The notes under the pieces are model-generated. The model ran no database searches. It was given only the letters and a program-made list of their open reading frames with translations, and was not told the origin of the DNA. A stretch of 64,000 nt of DNA from Pleodorina starrii. Taxonomy: Eukaryota; Chlorophyta; Chlorophyceae; Chlamydomonadales; Volvocaceae. Below are positions 24,638 through 35,000 of this stretch, piece after piece (position 1 is the first letter of the stretch; every line of letters starts with the position of its first letter). The translations under genes were made by a program, and so were the position numbers. The stretch covers positions 3,354,501 to 3,418,500 of the forward strand of contig BRXU01000004.1 of the NCBI GenBank assembly GCA_030267565.1. Reading direction: 5' to 3'.

Positions 24638-25191
24638 ATGAAGGCCACTCTGCGTGCTCCTGCCTCCCGCGCCGGCGCTGTGCGCCCGGTTGCGTCGCTG
24701 AAGGCTGCCGTCAGCCGCGTGGCCTCCGTCGCCGGTGTCTCGGTTGCTTCGCTGGCCGTCACCCTGGCTGCTCACGCCGACGTCACCGTCAAGCTGGGCG
24801 CTGACTCTGGTGCTCTGGCTTTCGTGCCGGAGACCGTCACCATCAAGTCGGGCGAGACCGTCAACTTCGTCAACAACGCTGGCTTCCCGCACAACGTTGT
24901 GTTCGATGAGGACGCCGTCCCGGTAAGAAATATTGTTTGAGGCGATCCCAATTTCATAAATTTCTGCGGTCCAGGCTCGTTCGACCATACATCTTGCACG
25001 CTGACGTGGCTCCGCTATCTTGCAATTGTTTCTCGCAGGAGGGCGTGAACGCTGACGCCATCTCCCGCGGCGACCTCCTGAACGCCCCCGGCGAGACCTA
25101 CAGCGTCAAGCTGTCCGCTCCGGGCGAGTACGGCTACTACTGCGAGCCCCACCAGGGCGCTGGCATGGTCGGCAAGATCGTTGTCCAGTAA
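24638..25191 (+). CDS. PCY1: Plastocyanin precursor
   Basis: Two exons, 24638-24922 and 25039-25191, phase-0 intron, 145 residues. This is the length I recall for the Chlamydomonas precursor. Plastocyanin is the thylakoid-lumen copper protein that carries electrons from cytochrome b6f to photosystem I. The bipartite leader has a basic stromal transit part ([13 protein letters not shown]...) and a hydrophobic Tat/Sec-like lumen signal ending AHA, so the mature protein begins at Asp48 (98 residues). Copper ligands are His85 in AGFPHN and Cys130, His133, Met138 in [11 protein letters not shown]. Codons are strongly biased to C in the third position, as in highly expressed algal genes. The first intron base lies directly after DEDAVP. 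TGTAA follows 45 nt after the stop. Identification is essentially certain. Confidence 0.98.
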
Positions 25192-25235
25192 ACTGCCATT
25201 CTCTTCGGGCAATTTTGACGGTGCTGTGTGGAGTG

Positions 25236-25240
25236 TGTAA
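25236..25240 (+). terminator. TGTAA polyadenylation signal of plastocyanin
   Basis: TGTAA 45 nt past the plastocyanin stop codon, in a normal position for an algal poly(A) signal. Confidence 0.75.
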
Positions 25241-25344
25241 GGTTTCTCGGACAAATCGACCATGTCTGGACCCATTGCACTGCACACGAGCGATGTGATC
25301 AGCAAATGAGTCTAATCAACACCAGCATGAGATCGTGTGGTAGA

Positions 25345-25349
25345 TTACA
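25345..25349 (-). terminator. TGTAA polyadenylation signal of the PYROXD1-like gene
   Basis: TTACA on the plus strand, TGTAA on the minus strand, 95 nt past the PYROXD1-like stop at 25446-25444. The two convergent signals are only about 105 bp apart. Confidence 0.7.
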
Positions 25350-25443
25350 TCGCGGTTAAACAGCTTGGCGACAACGAAATACAGGTTGGGTCTCTAATTC
25401 TGGTATCGCTGACACCAGCTGCGATGTTCACAATGCTCAAATA

Positions 25444-28400
25444 TTAGTCGAATACGTGCTCCAGCTCGAAGTCTTCATCCAGGATGTATGGACCATATGC
25501 AGAAAGATCTAGGCCATCCAAAATGATGTTCTCAAGCGCCTGGGGGGAGAGGGATAGGGACGTGCGAAGTGATACAGTTCATAGCCAATTGGATACATCT
25601 CGCCACCCTGCAGCCTTGCTGACATTGCACAACCAGCGGGTCTGGTGGCCCGCGTTCAGTCGCCTCACATACATACATGCCGGTGCCAATTGTGGTTTGG
25701 GGGACGTTCCGGCGCGTAGCCGAAAGAACCACGATCAAGTAAATCGTCTTTGGAACCATCGTTCACATCCGATCACACGTGCACACGTCCTTACCTCCTC
25801 CAGCTCGGTCTCTCCGATCAGAACTGCTCCCTGCGCAGCACAGCGTCCCACGTGCATCGCCTTGTTTAGCAATATGGCAAACTGGACCGACACCAAAGCC
25901 GCACGATGAGATCCTAGGCCATGCAAAATGCGCCAACCCTCTCACCTGCATGCGCCCGCGCAGCATGAGCACGCGCACAAAGGTGTTTCCGCTGCCATCC
26001 GCTGCCGGCGCCTCCCGGCTGTACAGCCGAATGTCCTCTGCGGGCTCGTGCTCCAAGCGCTGCCCGTTGTACAGCCCCAGCAACACCACCTGCACCACCA
26101 AAAACACCACCGCCGCGGTCGAGCATCCTCTGCCGCATGAATGAATGCCACGAATGACTGCATCCGTCGATTTGGACCCTACGGACCCCGACATAGCTGA
26201 CCACCTCACCGGTGCCGTCCGCCCCCCCCTTCCCCCGGACAGACACTGCGGCGGCCGCAAAGCCCAAACTTGGCACTTGACGTACGTAGCTGCACCGGGT
26301 GCCCGGTTTTTCCACCCCCCTTTCCCCCCCCCCCCCCCCACACACACACACACACACAGACACACACCGGGGGGCGTTCGTGGATACCCCCCCGCCCCCG
26401 CCCCTCCTCGTGCACCCCAGGGGATCGTGTTACCCTCCGCCGCCGGGCGCCCGCCTCGGGGTGCATCCCGCCCCCACTCCGCCCCCCTCCGCCCCCCAGG
26501 GAACTCCGTTGCGTTCCCTCGCCCCGGGCCGTTCTTCTTACCTCCGCCCCCCCCGCCTCCCGCCTCCCATTAACGGGCCTACACGTCGATAGCCCCCCCT
26601 CCCGCCCCGCCTGCGACGCCCGCCAAGCTCGCAGCTCTCGCTGCCCCCCCCCCAGGGCCGGGGCCGACCCAACCCAACCCCGCTCTCCATCTGCCGCACC
26701 TTGGCCCCCAGGAAGCGGGTGACGTGGGTGAAGAGCTCAAAGTTAAACCCGCTGGCCAGCTCGTCGGCACAGTCCGCCATGCAGCGCGCCGCGTAGGAGC
26801 CCATCACACGGGCCTGGGGAGAGGGAAGAGATAAGGGGGGAGAGGGAAGGGGAGGGGAGGGGTAGGTGTGCGAATGGGGGGTTGAGGTGAAAGAGCGGGG
26901 GGAGCGGAGGGGAGGGGACGCAAAGGCGCCCGATGGCACCCGGTGGCGAGAGCCGACCACCTCCCACCTCCACCTCCCAACGCCACCTCCCAACGCCACC
27001 CCCAACGCCACCTCCCCGATGAGCAGAAGATAGACGGCCCCGGGGCAAGTGGTGGCGGTGGCGGTGGCGGTGGCAGTCGCGAACCCTTCCCTTTCCCCAC
27101 TTCCCACCGCGCCCTCCCACCAGTCCTCTCCATCCCCACCGGCACCCCCTCCCCCCCGCTTCTACCCCCCTCCCCCCCCTCCCCTCCCTTTTGCCCCACC
27201 TGCGTCCATAACCGCATCTGGAACCAGTGAGGAGAGCCGTCCGGCCAGTGGGCGGTGCAGCAGTCGCCCGCCGCGAACACGTGCGGGTCGGCGGTGCGCA
27301 TGTCGGGGCCCACCGCCAGGCCGCCGTCCGACCCACGTGTCAGCTGGGGCGGCAGCCACTCCGTAGCGGGCACCACGCCGATGCCGCACACCACCAGATC
27401 CGCGCCGTACACCTGCCGTACGGAACGGAACGGAGGCGTGTTGCTGTGATGGGGATGGGGTGGAGGACGCACCTCCCGCTTCAACTGCCGCAACGTGGCC
27501 CTCCTCTCCCCTTCGCATCCTGTCGAAACCGGACCCTTCCCCCCCGCCATCCTCCCGCCCAGCCTCCCCCCCAGCTCCCCCCACTCGCCTTTCCGTTGGA
27601 CAGCGTCACGTGCACAGGCCAGGATTCGCCCTCGGGTGCACCACCTCCCGCCTCCGCCTCCGCCGCGATCTCCTCCGCCGGTGGCGGCGGCGGCGGCGAC
27701 CTGTCCCGCGCACTAGGCGAGCTTTCCGCCATGCTGCCTCCGGCGCCGCCGCCACCTTCGCTGCCGCCGCCGTTGTCGATCCGAGTGACTGTGGTCTCAA
27801 ACTCCAGCACCAGCCTGTAGCCACCTGCCGTACTGCCGCCGCCGCGGCCCGCCGCACCGCCACCACCACCGCCGGCCGCCGCCCCCACCCTCACCTCCCC
27901 GCCGCTGCCGCCGCCGCCTGAAGCTGCATCCGACCTGGACCCACCCGCCCCACGTGCCCCACCCTCCGCGCTTCTCCCCTGCCCTCCGCCCGCCGATTGC
28001 TCCTGCTGCTGCTCCTGCTGCTCCTGTTGCTGCTGTGGCGGAGGCCGGGGCTGCTGCTGTGGTGGAGGCTGCTCCTGTTGCTCCTGTTGCTGCTGTGGTG
28101 GAGGCTGCTCCTGTTGCTCCTGTTGCTGCTGTGGTGGAGGCTGCTCCTGTTGCTCCTGTTGCTGCTGTGGTGGAGGCTGCTGCTGCTGCTGCTGCGCCCT
28201 CTCCAGTCCGCGGAGGAGCTCCCGAGTCCAGGCGGGACCGGCGGCGTGACCGCGCACCCGGACCCCACCCCGGTCCCGGTTCCCCGCGTCGGGCGGCGGT
28301 GCCGCTGCCGGAGGCGGCGGCGGTGGCGGAGCCGCTGCCGCCGCCGCCGCCGCTGCCGCTGCTGGCTGCAGTCTGTCCTGCAGGAGGAAGTGCGCCGCGT

Positions 28401-31400
28401 CCAGATCGAAGAAGGCGTCCCCCAGGTGCCCGTGCTTCAGAACCCAAACCAGCTCAGGCTGCGTGACCGAGCAGCCGCCGCCGCCGCCACCACCCGCCGC
28501 CGCCACTGCCGCCCCTGCCGCGTCCCCCGGCTGTACATCCCCCAACGGCCGCACGACCGCCGCCTCCTGCCCCCCCGGCATCCCGGCGCCCCGCTCCACC
28601 CCCGCCTCCGGCCCCCGCCCCGGTTCAGCCTCGGCCTCAGCCTCGGCTTCGGAGCCGCCGACTGTGGGACCGGCGGGTGCGGGTGCGGTTCCTGCGGTTC
28701 CTGCGGGCCGGCGGGCGGGTGGTTGGGGTCGTTGGCCCCCCTGGAGTCTCATCAGCGCCCCCGCCAGCTCCAGGGCAATGCCGCCATTGCCAACCAGGAG
28801 GAGCCGCCGGCAGCCGAGCAGCCGCCGAGTCAGCTCCTGACCGGGAGGGGGGGAGGGGGAGGGGGAGGGGGAGGGGGAGGGCAATGGAGGGGAACCATGG
28901 GAACGAAGAAACAACCGAGGTGGGAGACGTTGGCGGCGTTGGGGAAACTCGGAGGGTGGGGTGGGGTGGGGTGGTGCTGTGGTTTTTAGCGAGTTCCCCC
29001 GACTGCCGCACGGAAGGACGGGAGGCCGCCCCTGGAGCCGAGCCTTACATGCCGTACACACCACAGCGCGGGGCCCTGCCCTGTCTTGCCGCCGCGTCTC
29101 CGTTCCTTGTCCCCCCACCCCCACCCCCACCCCCACCCCCACCCCCACCCCCACCCCCACCCCCACCCCCACCCCCACCCCCACCCCCACCCCCACCCCC
29201 ACCCCCACCCCCACCCCCACCCCCACCCCCACCCCCACCCCCACCCCCACCCCCACCCCCACCCCCACCCCCACCCCCACCCCCACCCCCACCCCCACCC
29301 CCACCCCCACCCCCACCCCCACCCCCACCCCCACCCCCACCCCCACCCCCACCCCCACCCCCACCCCCACCCCCACCCCCACCCCCACCCCCACCCCCAC
29401 CCCCACCCCCACCCCCACCCCCACCCCCACCCCCACCCCCACCCCCACCCCCACCCCCACCCCCACCCCCACCCCCACCCCCACCCCCACCCCCACCCCC
29501 ACCCCCACCCCCACCCCCACCCCCACCCCCACCCCCACCCCTACTCCGCCCTCTCGCCCCTTTCCCGCCCCTTCTCACCCTGTGGTCATCCCTTAGGTGT
29601 CCCGTTCCCCGTCCCAAAGCTCCACCTCCCCTCGCCCGCCCACCCCCCTGCCTGCCCCCCCCCCCCTTGCTGCCGTACCTGCACACTGTCCGTGTCACGC
29701 AGCGTTAGTACGGCAGGGTGTCGTGAACCGGGTACCTCCAGCTCCTGCGGTAGGGAGTGGATACATGTATGGATAGGGGGCAGGGGCGAGGGGAGTGGCA
29801 GTTCATAGACAATTAGGCATTAGCTGGTTTGTGTATCTCCGGTGGATTAACCAGCCGTCAGCTGCATGGCACTATAAACTCCCCCTCCTCCCCCCCCCCC
29901 TCTCAAAGTGTGGTTCACCTTCCCCTTTTCCCCGTCAGCTGTCGTACTGGCCTGCCTACCCCCCCAACACACACACATACACACACCACCCCACGCCCCA
30001 CGCCCTTCATATACCTTGGGACGCGCTCCCGTGCACAGACACAGCTTGTCGTACCGTATCGAGCCGCCCCCCTGGAGCTGCAGCACCTGCGTGTACGGCA
30101 CACGGTGTGAATGTACGGCGCCACAGGGGGCGGCACGAGGAGCTGAACGGCTCGGGAGCGGGGCGCACAGCCCTGCGCCCAAACGGAACGCTCTCTCGCT
30201 GCCTCTCTCTCTTCTCTCGCACGCACGCGGGCAGAATCCGCCGGGGTTTGCTGCGCCCCCGTCCCGGGGCCCTCCACGCATCCCCTGCGCACCCCAATCC
30301 TTGCACGTACACACACACGTCGAGCGCAATACCGGTTTGCCGAGCTCTGGCCCGAGAACACACAGCCCGACAACACACAGCCCCCTTCCCCCTTCCCCCC
30401 ACCCCCCGCTCCACGGCCCCCATGCCCCCGCCCCTTACGATCCGCAACGCAGCCCTCCGAATGCCACCGTGTCCGCTGCACTCCCCCGGCACTCCCCCGG
30501 CACTCCCCCGGCACTCCCCCGGCAGGCCCCTTCAGTCCCCTCACCCACTCCCGCCTCCACACCCCCTTCCCCTCCCCCCCAGCCCCACCCACCCGTTGCT
30601 GCAGGTCCAGTCCGACCGCTGTCCCCAGCACCACCGTCAACCCGCCCCCTGGCCCCCCCGCCTGGCTGACCAGATCCACCAGGGGGGACTCAACCACCTG
30701 AGGGGGGGAGGGGGAGGGGGAGGGGGGGATAGGGGTTGGTGTGGCGGGGGCGGGGGCGGGGGCGGGGGGGCGGGGAACGATATACGCTCCGCGGTGAGCG
30801 TAGAAACGGAGGCGACGTCGGCCAACGGGCCCTGCCTGCAACTACCGTATCACGGGCTTTGCCTTTGCGTCCCCGCATATCGTGTCGCCTCCCCTCCCTC
30901 TCCCTCTCGAACGATAAGGAAAGCGGGATGGAGGATGGAGGGTGGAGGGTGGGGGGGTCTCGGGGAAATCCTCGCGCCGCGTCGCGTCGCGTCGCACCCG
31001 CGGGAAAAGACATACACACACGCACACGTACACATACCGAGGGCCTTATGGGGCCCACTATTACCGCAGCCACCACAACAACGGCAACATACACGGGCAC
31101 CCGCCCGCACAAACCCTCCCCGCAGCTGCCATTTACCCTCCTCACCCCGATACCCCTCCATTCCCCCGCCCTCCTCCTCCACCTCCACCCCCTAGAACCC
31201 CCCTCCCCCCTCCCCCACCCCGTAGAACCCCCCTCCCCCACCTCGATTTCCTCCACCAGGCGGCTCAGTCGGGCCACCTCCCGCACCCCCTTGATCACGG
31301 AGCTGCTGCTGACCAACACCACCTCGTCACCAACACCCTCTGCACCACTCTCCGACTGCAAATCCGACTCCGACTCCGCTTCTGCGGGCCGAGTGGCGGG

Positions 31401-31568
31401 TGCGGCGTCTCCAGGCGCAGCTCGGTCGCGGGGAGAGGCGTCGCCCGCCGCGCGGTGTCGCTGCTGCGGGTGCTGCTGCTGCGACAGCTGCTGTTGGGTC
31501 AGGCAGCGGGCCAGCTCCAGAGCGCAGCACACTCCGGCGATGCCGCCGCCGAGGACCACGTATCGCAT
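25444..31568 (-). CDS. PYROXD1: PYROXD1-like pyridine nucleotide-disulfide oxidoreductase
   Basis: Ten exons, all frame-checked: 31568-31242, 30697-30593, 30086-30015, 29744-29679, 28836-27589, 27412-27200, 26813-26700, 26089-25946, 25830-25795, 25539-25444; 806 residues. PYROXD1 is a flavoprotein oxidoreductase that protects tRNA ligase from oxidative inactivation in animals. Visible signatures: FAD-binding VVLGGGIAGVCCALELAR at the N-terminus, SSSVIKGV, YDKLCLCTGARPK, LRDTDS, NAD(P)H-binding VGNGGIALEL (about 205-214), ADLVVCGIGVVP, HVFAAGDCC, and the C-terminal GAVLIGETELEE followed by a DLSAYG...DEDFELE tail. Human PYROXD1 is about 500 residues; the excess is in exon 5 (416 codons), filled with Pro/Gln/Ala/Gly tracts. 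Exon 5 ends at a GC donor (AAG|GCGAGT) instead of GT. Family assignment is strong. Confidence 0.92.
26325..26360. repeat. Poly-C / CA microsatellite in PYROXD1 intron 7
   Basis: A run of C followed by CA dinucleotides within intron 26090-26699. Confidence 0.8.
28005..28195 (-). repeat. 36-bp coding minisatellite in PYROXD1 exon 5
   Basis: Repeated 36-bp units encode QQEQQEQPPPQQ-type repeats on the minus strand, about four copies with one diverged, read in frame within exon 5. Confidence 0.85.
29112..29541. repeat. Hexanucleotide satellite (CCCCAC)n, about 71 uninterrupted units
   Basis: About 430 bp of pure CCCCAC inside PYROXD1 intron 4 (28837-29678). The transcript of the gene reads (GTGGGG)n. 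Long frames across it are artefacts of repeat periodicity. Confidence 0.97.
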
Positions 31569-32049
31569 GGCGCTGCAAGGCGACGCGGGTGCGGGTGCGG
31601 GCGCCTGTTGTCGGGTGGAGGAGTCGGCGACCCGACGGGACTGCCAACAGCGTCGGGAATTCGGAACGCTCGGGTAGGTTATTATGCTGCAATGTGCAAA
31701 TAGGAGTTGTTTTATCTGTGCGTTTGTGGTTTGTTACGGCTTGCTGCCTTGTGCGCGGTCATTTGCAACGCGTCGTTCATCGACGCAGCACGACGGAACG
31801 ACTCCGCCGGCCAATTTCGGCCTGTCGACACCACATTGCATACTTGTGTTTATGACTGTGTTGTTTGTAGACATAGATCTGTCAAATATAACGTGCATGA
31901 CAGTTACATAGACCCGGCGCACCTGGTGGCATTTCTCGGGCGCCGGGGAAAGCCACGCTGTTTACGCTACTCACGAAGCACGTTTAGCAACATAACCGAA
32001 GGCAGCCACCAGGACCGATCTAGGCAGCCCGAGCGGGCGGATCGTCAGA
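31569..32049. promoter_or_regulatory. Bidirectional promoter interval between PYROXD1-like and SRP72
   Basis: Only 481 bp separate the two divergent start codons, so both promoters and both 5' UTRs must fit here. The interval has markedly lower GC than the flanks. No TATA box is obvious. Confidence 0.55.
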
Positions 32050-35000
32050 ATGGCGTCGGAGGCAACCCCGCTGGAGCAGGCCTTCGACAAGCTCAACACC
32101 TGCATCAAAAACCAGCAGCACAAAAAGGCGCTCAAGGCCTGCGATGAGGGTGCGCGCGGGGCTCATCGCCCGACTCGGCGGCTGGGCGAGCCCATCCAGA
32201 CGCAGGGGAGCCCTGCAACTTGTCGACAAACCTTTCACAGGAGGGGTTCGAAGTGCGGGAGGACTTGAGGCGCACGGCTGGTCCACCGGACTGTGCGGCC
32301 CCATACCCCGCTGCAACACCGGTCTAACCCCCCGCCCCCCCCCCTACACAAACCCACAGACCCTCACACCCACACGTACACACACGCTCCCTCCCCCCAA
32401 TTCCCCGCCTCCGCCCTCAGTCCTGGCTCTGGCCCCGGGCGATGAGGACGCTCTGCGCTGCAAGGTGGTGGCCCACATGCAGCTGTCTGAGTTCCAGCAG
32501 GCGCTGGCCCTGCTCAAGAAGCCGCCCCTGGCCTCGCAGCCGCTGGGCTTTGAAAAGGTGGGCCAAACGCGGGCCCAGCCCCCCGGCTCGCCCCCCCGGC
32601 CGCGGCCGCACTCCCTTCCTCGCGAGCCCCGCCCTATCGTGACCCCAGCTCGATGCGTTGTTGCTGGGTATCGGCACGGCGGCAGTTGCAGGCGCGGGAC
32701 GACTCCCTGCCCGCGCCTATCTCCATGCTCCCCCTATCGGCTCCGGAACCATGCACTGCGTGCGGGCGCTGCGCTCCCTCGGGGGTAGGGGTTTGGCGGG
32801 GGCCCTCTCAAAAGGTGTTCGTCTCACAGCCACAGCAGCCGCAGCAGACAGCCCTTGGTGGGGCCCCGACAGGGCGGCGGTGCGGACCCCCGGCCGGGCA
32901 GATGGGGTCGCACCGCCACTCTTTCCTCTCTCCTCTCTCCTCTCTTGTGTCTTCTTCCCTCTGTGAGACGGCCTGTTCGGACTGCTATCTCTACATCCAC
33001 CCCTCTCCCCTCCGCTGTTCGGCCCCACGCCACCGCCTGCCCGAACCCCCTGCCCCCCCGCAGGCCTACTGCCTGTACCGCCTGGGCCAAATAGATGAGG
33101 TGAGGCACAGCCGCCCTCACCCCCCCAACCCCCCGTGTGTATGTACGGGGATACATCGTTCGGGTGGCGGGGCCCGACATTGGGTCGGAGGCTGGGCAGG
33201 GAGTCACGATGCACGTGCACACGTGTGCATTATGTGTTTGTGTGTGTTGTCTGTGTGTGTGTGTTTGTGCTGGGATCTTGGGGCATTGGGATTGAAGAAA
33301 GTAGGCGGGGAGGCGGGTGGGTAGGCGATGTTGTTGGGAGGCGGTGAGTCGGGAGGGGGCGGCGCAGGGGAGGGGAAGCCCCCCTCCCCCCTGCCTCCTA
33401 ATTGCACGGGAACAAGGAGCCGCCTCTGGGAGCCCTGTCTGGGTGCCTTACTGGTATTTTGACACACTCCTGGTGTCCTGAACCCCCTCTCACCATCCCC
33501 ATCATCCCCCCCCCCCCCCCCAATCCCCAATCCCCTCCCTAATCCCCTTCTGACCCTCCAGGCTCTTGCGGTGGCCACCTCGGCCCTCTCCGCCCCCGAC
33601 TCCGACTCGGCAGCAGCCACACCGCTGCTGCAGCTGCAGGCGCAACTGGAGTACCGCAGGGGACGTACACGGGACTGCATCAACACGTACGACAAGCTGT
33701 TCCAGCAGCACAAGGTACGGCGATGGGGCGGCGGCGGTGGCTGCGGGTCGGGGGTCTGGTCGGGCCTGAGGGCGTGAGTGAGTGAGTGTGGGTCGGGTGG
33801 GGTCGGGACGGTGCGGTGCGATGCGATGCGGGGAGAGGGGCCCTCGGCGGTGGGAGCGGGGAGCGGGGCGGGAGGCGGGAGGCCGGTCAACGGGGAAGCC
33901 GAAGGCGTGTGGCCGTGTGTGTGTTGGTGTGTGTGTTGGGGGGGGGGGGTTCCCGCGCAGCAACTCAACCCAACCTGGGGGGGGGGGTTGTCCTCATCAC
34001 TCTCTCTCTACGCGAAAGCCCAGCCGTCCCGACCAGCCCAGGCAGCCAGCCCCTCTAACCCCTCAAAAACCCTCCCCCTCATCCCCTCCCCCTCCCCATC
34101 CTCACCCCAGGCGGACTCCCTGGAGCTGAAGACCAATGTGTTGGCCGCCTACGTGGCTGCGGGGCTGGCGGGGGAGCTGCCCGACCTCATGGCGGCACTC
34201 AAGGTGGGGGGGAGGGGAAGGGGGGTGGCGGGGCGGGTGGGGGGGGGCGGGTGGGGGGGGGGGGTGGGTTGGGACTTGGGTGCGGGCGCGGGTGGTGGGG
34301 GGGCATGGAGGACACCCGCCAATCCCCCTCCCACCTCCCAGGGCGCAGGGAGGTCGGGGCGAACGGGCCGAGCACACACACTTGATATGACCCGGAAATT
34401 CCCCCAATGAGCCCTCTCCTCTCCTCTCCTCTCCTCTAGGCTCCTCTAGGCTCCTCTAGGCTCCTCTCGACTCCCCTCCCCCTCTCGACCCTGCCCTCCC
34501 TCCCAACAACCCCGCAGGTGAAGCCCCGGGACAGTTTCGAGGTGGCTTTCAACCGGGCCTGTGGGCTGGTGGCGGGGGGCCAGGTGGCGGCGGCGGAGGG
34601 GGAGCTGAGGCTGGCGATCAAGCTGGGTGAGCGGGCGGGGGGGGGTGGGGGGGGGGGTGGGGAGGGGGATGAAGGAGAGGGGGGACTTATCACGGTCATA
34701 TGTCATTCTCGAGTCAAAGGAAAGGCGAAGGGGAAAGAGGAGGGAGGGGGGCCCTGGACAGGATCTGAGGGTGTCTTGAGGGAGGCGAGGCGGCTCGCGG
34801 AGAGCTGCTGCGGGGTCCGGTCCCGTCCCGTCCCGTCTCTCCCGCCGAAAGCTTCCGGGGGACCCCGACCCGTCGCCCGCCCACTGCCCCGTCTCTCTCC
34901 ACATTCCGGCCTGGTCTACTCCAACCCCCCCCCACCCCCCCCATATCACTCCCTGACCCCCCCCCCCACACACACACCTCGTCCTGCCTCCTGCGTCCTG

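Noticed and set aside
29045..29708. Long poly-Gly, poly-Pro, Pro-Thr, His-Pro and Gly-Val open frames
   Set aside because: All arise from the (CCCCAC)n satellite, which lacks stops in every frame. The interval is an intron of the PYROXD1-like gene.
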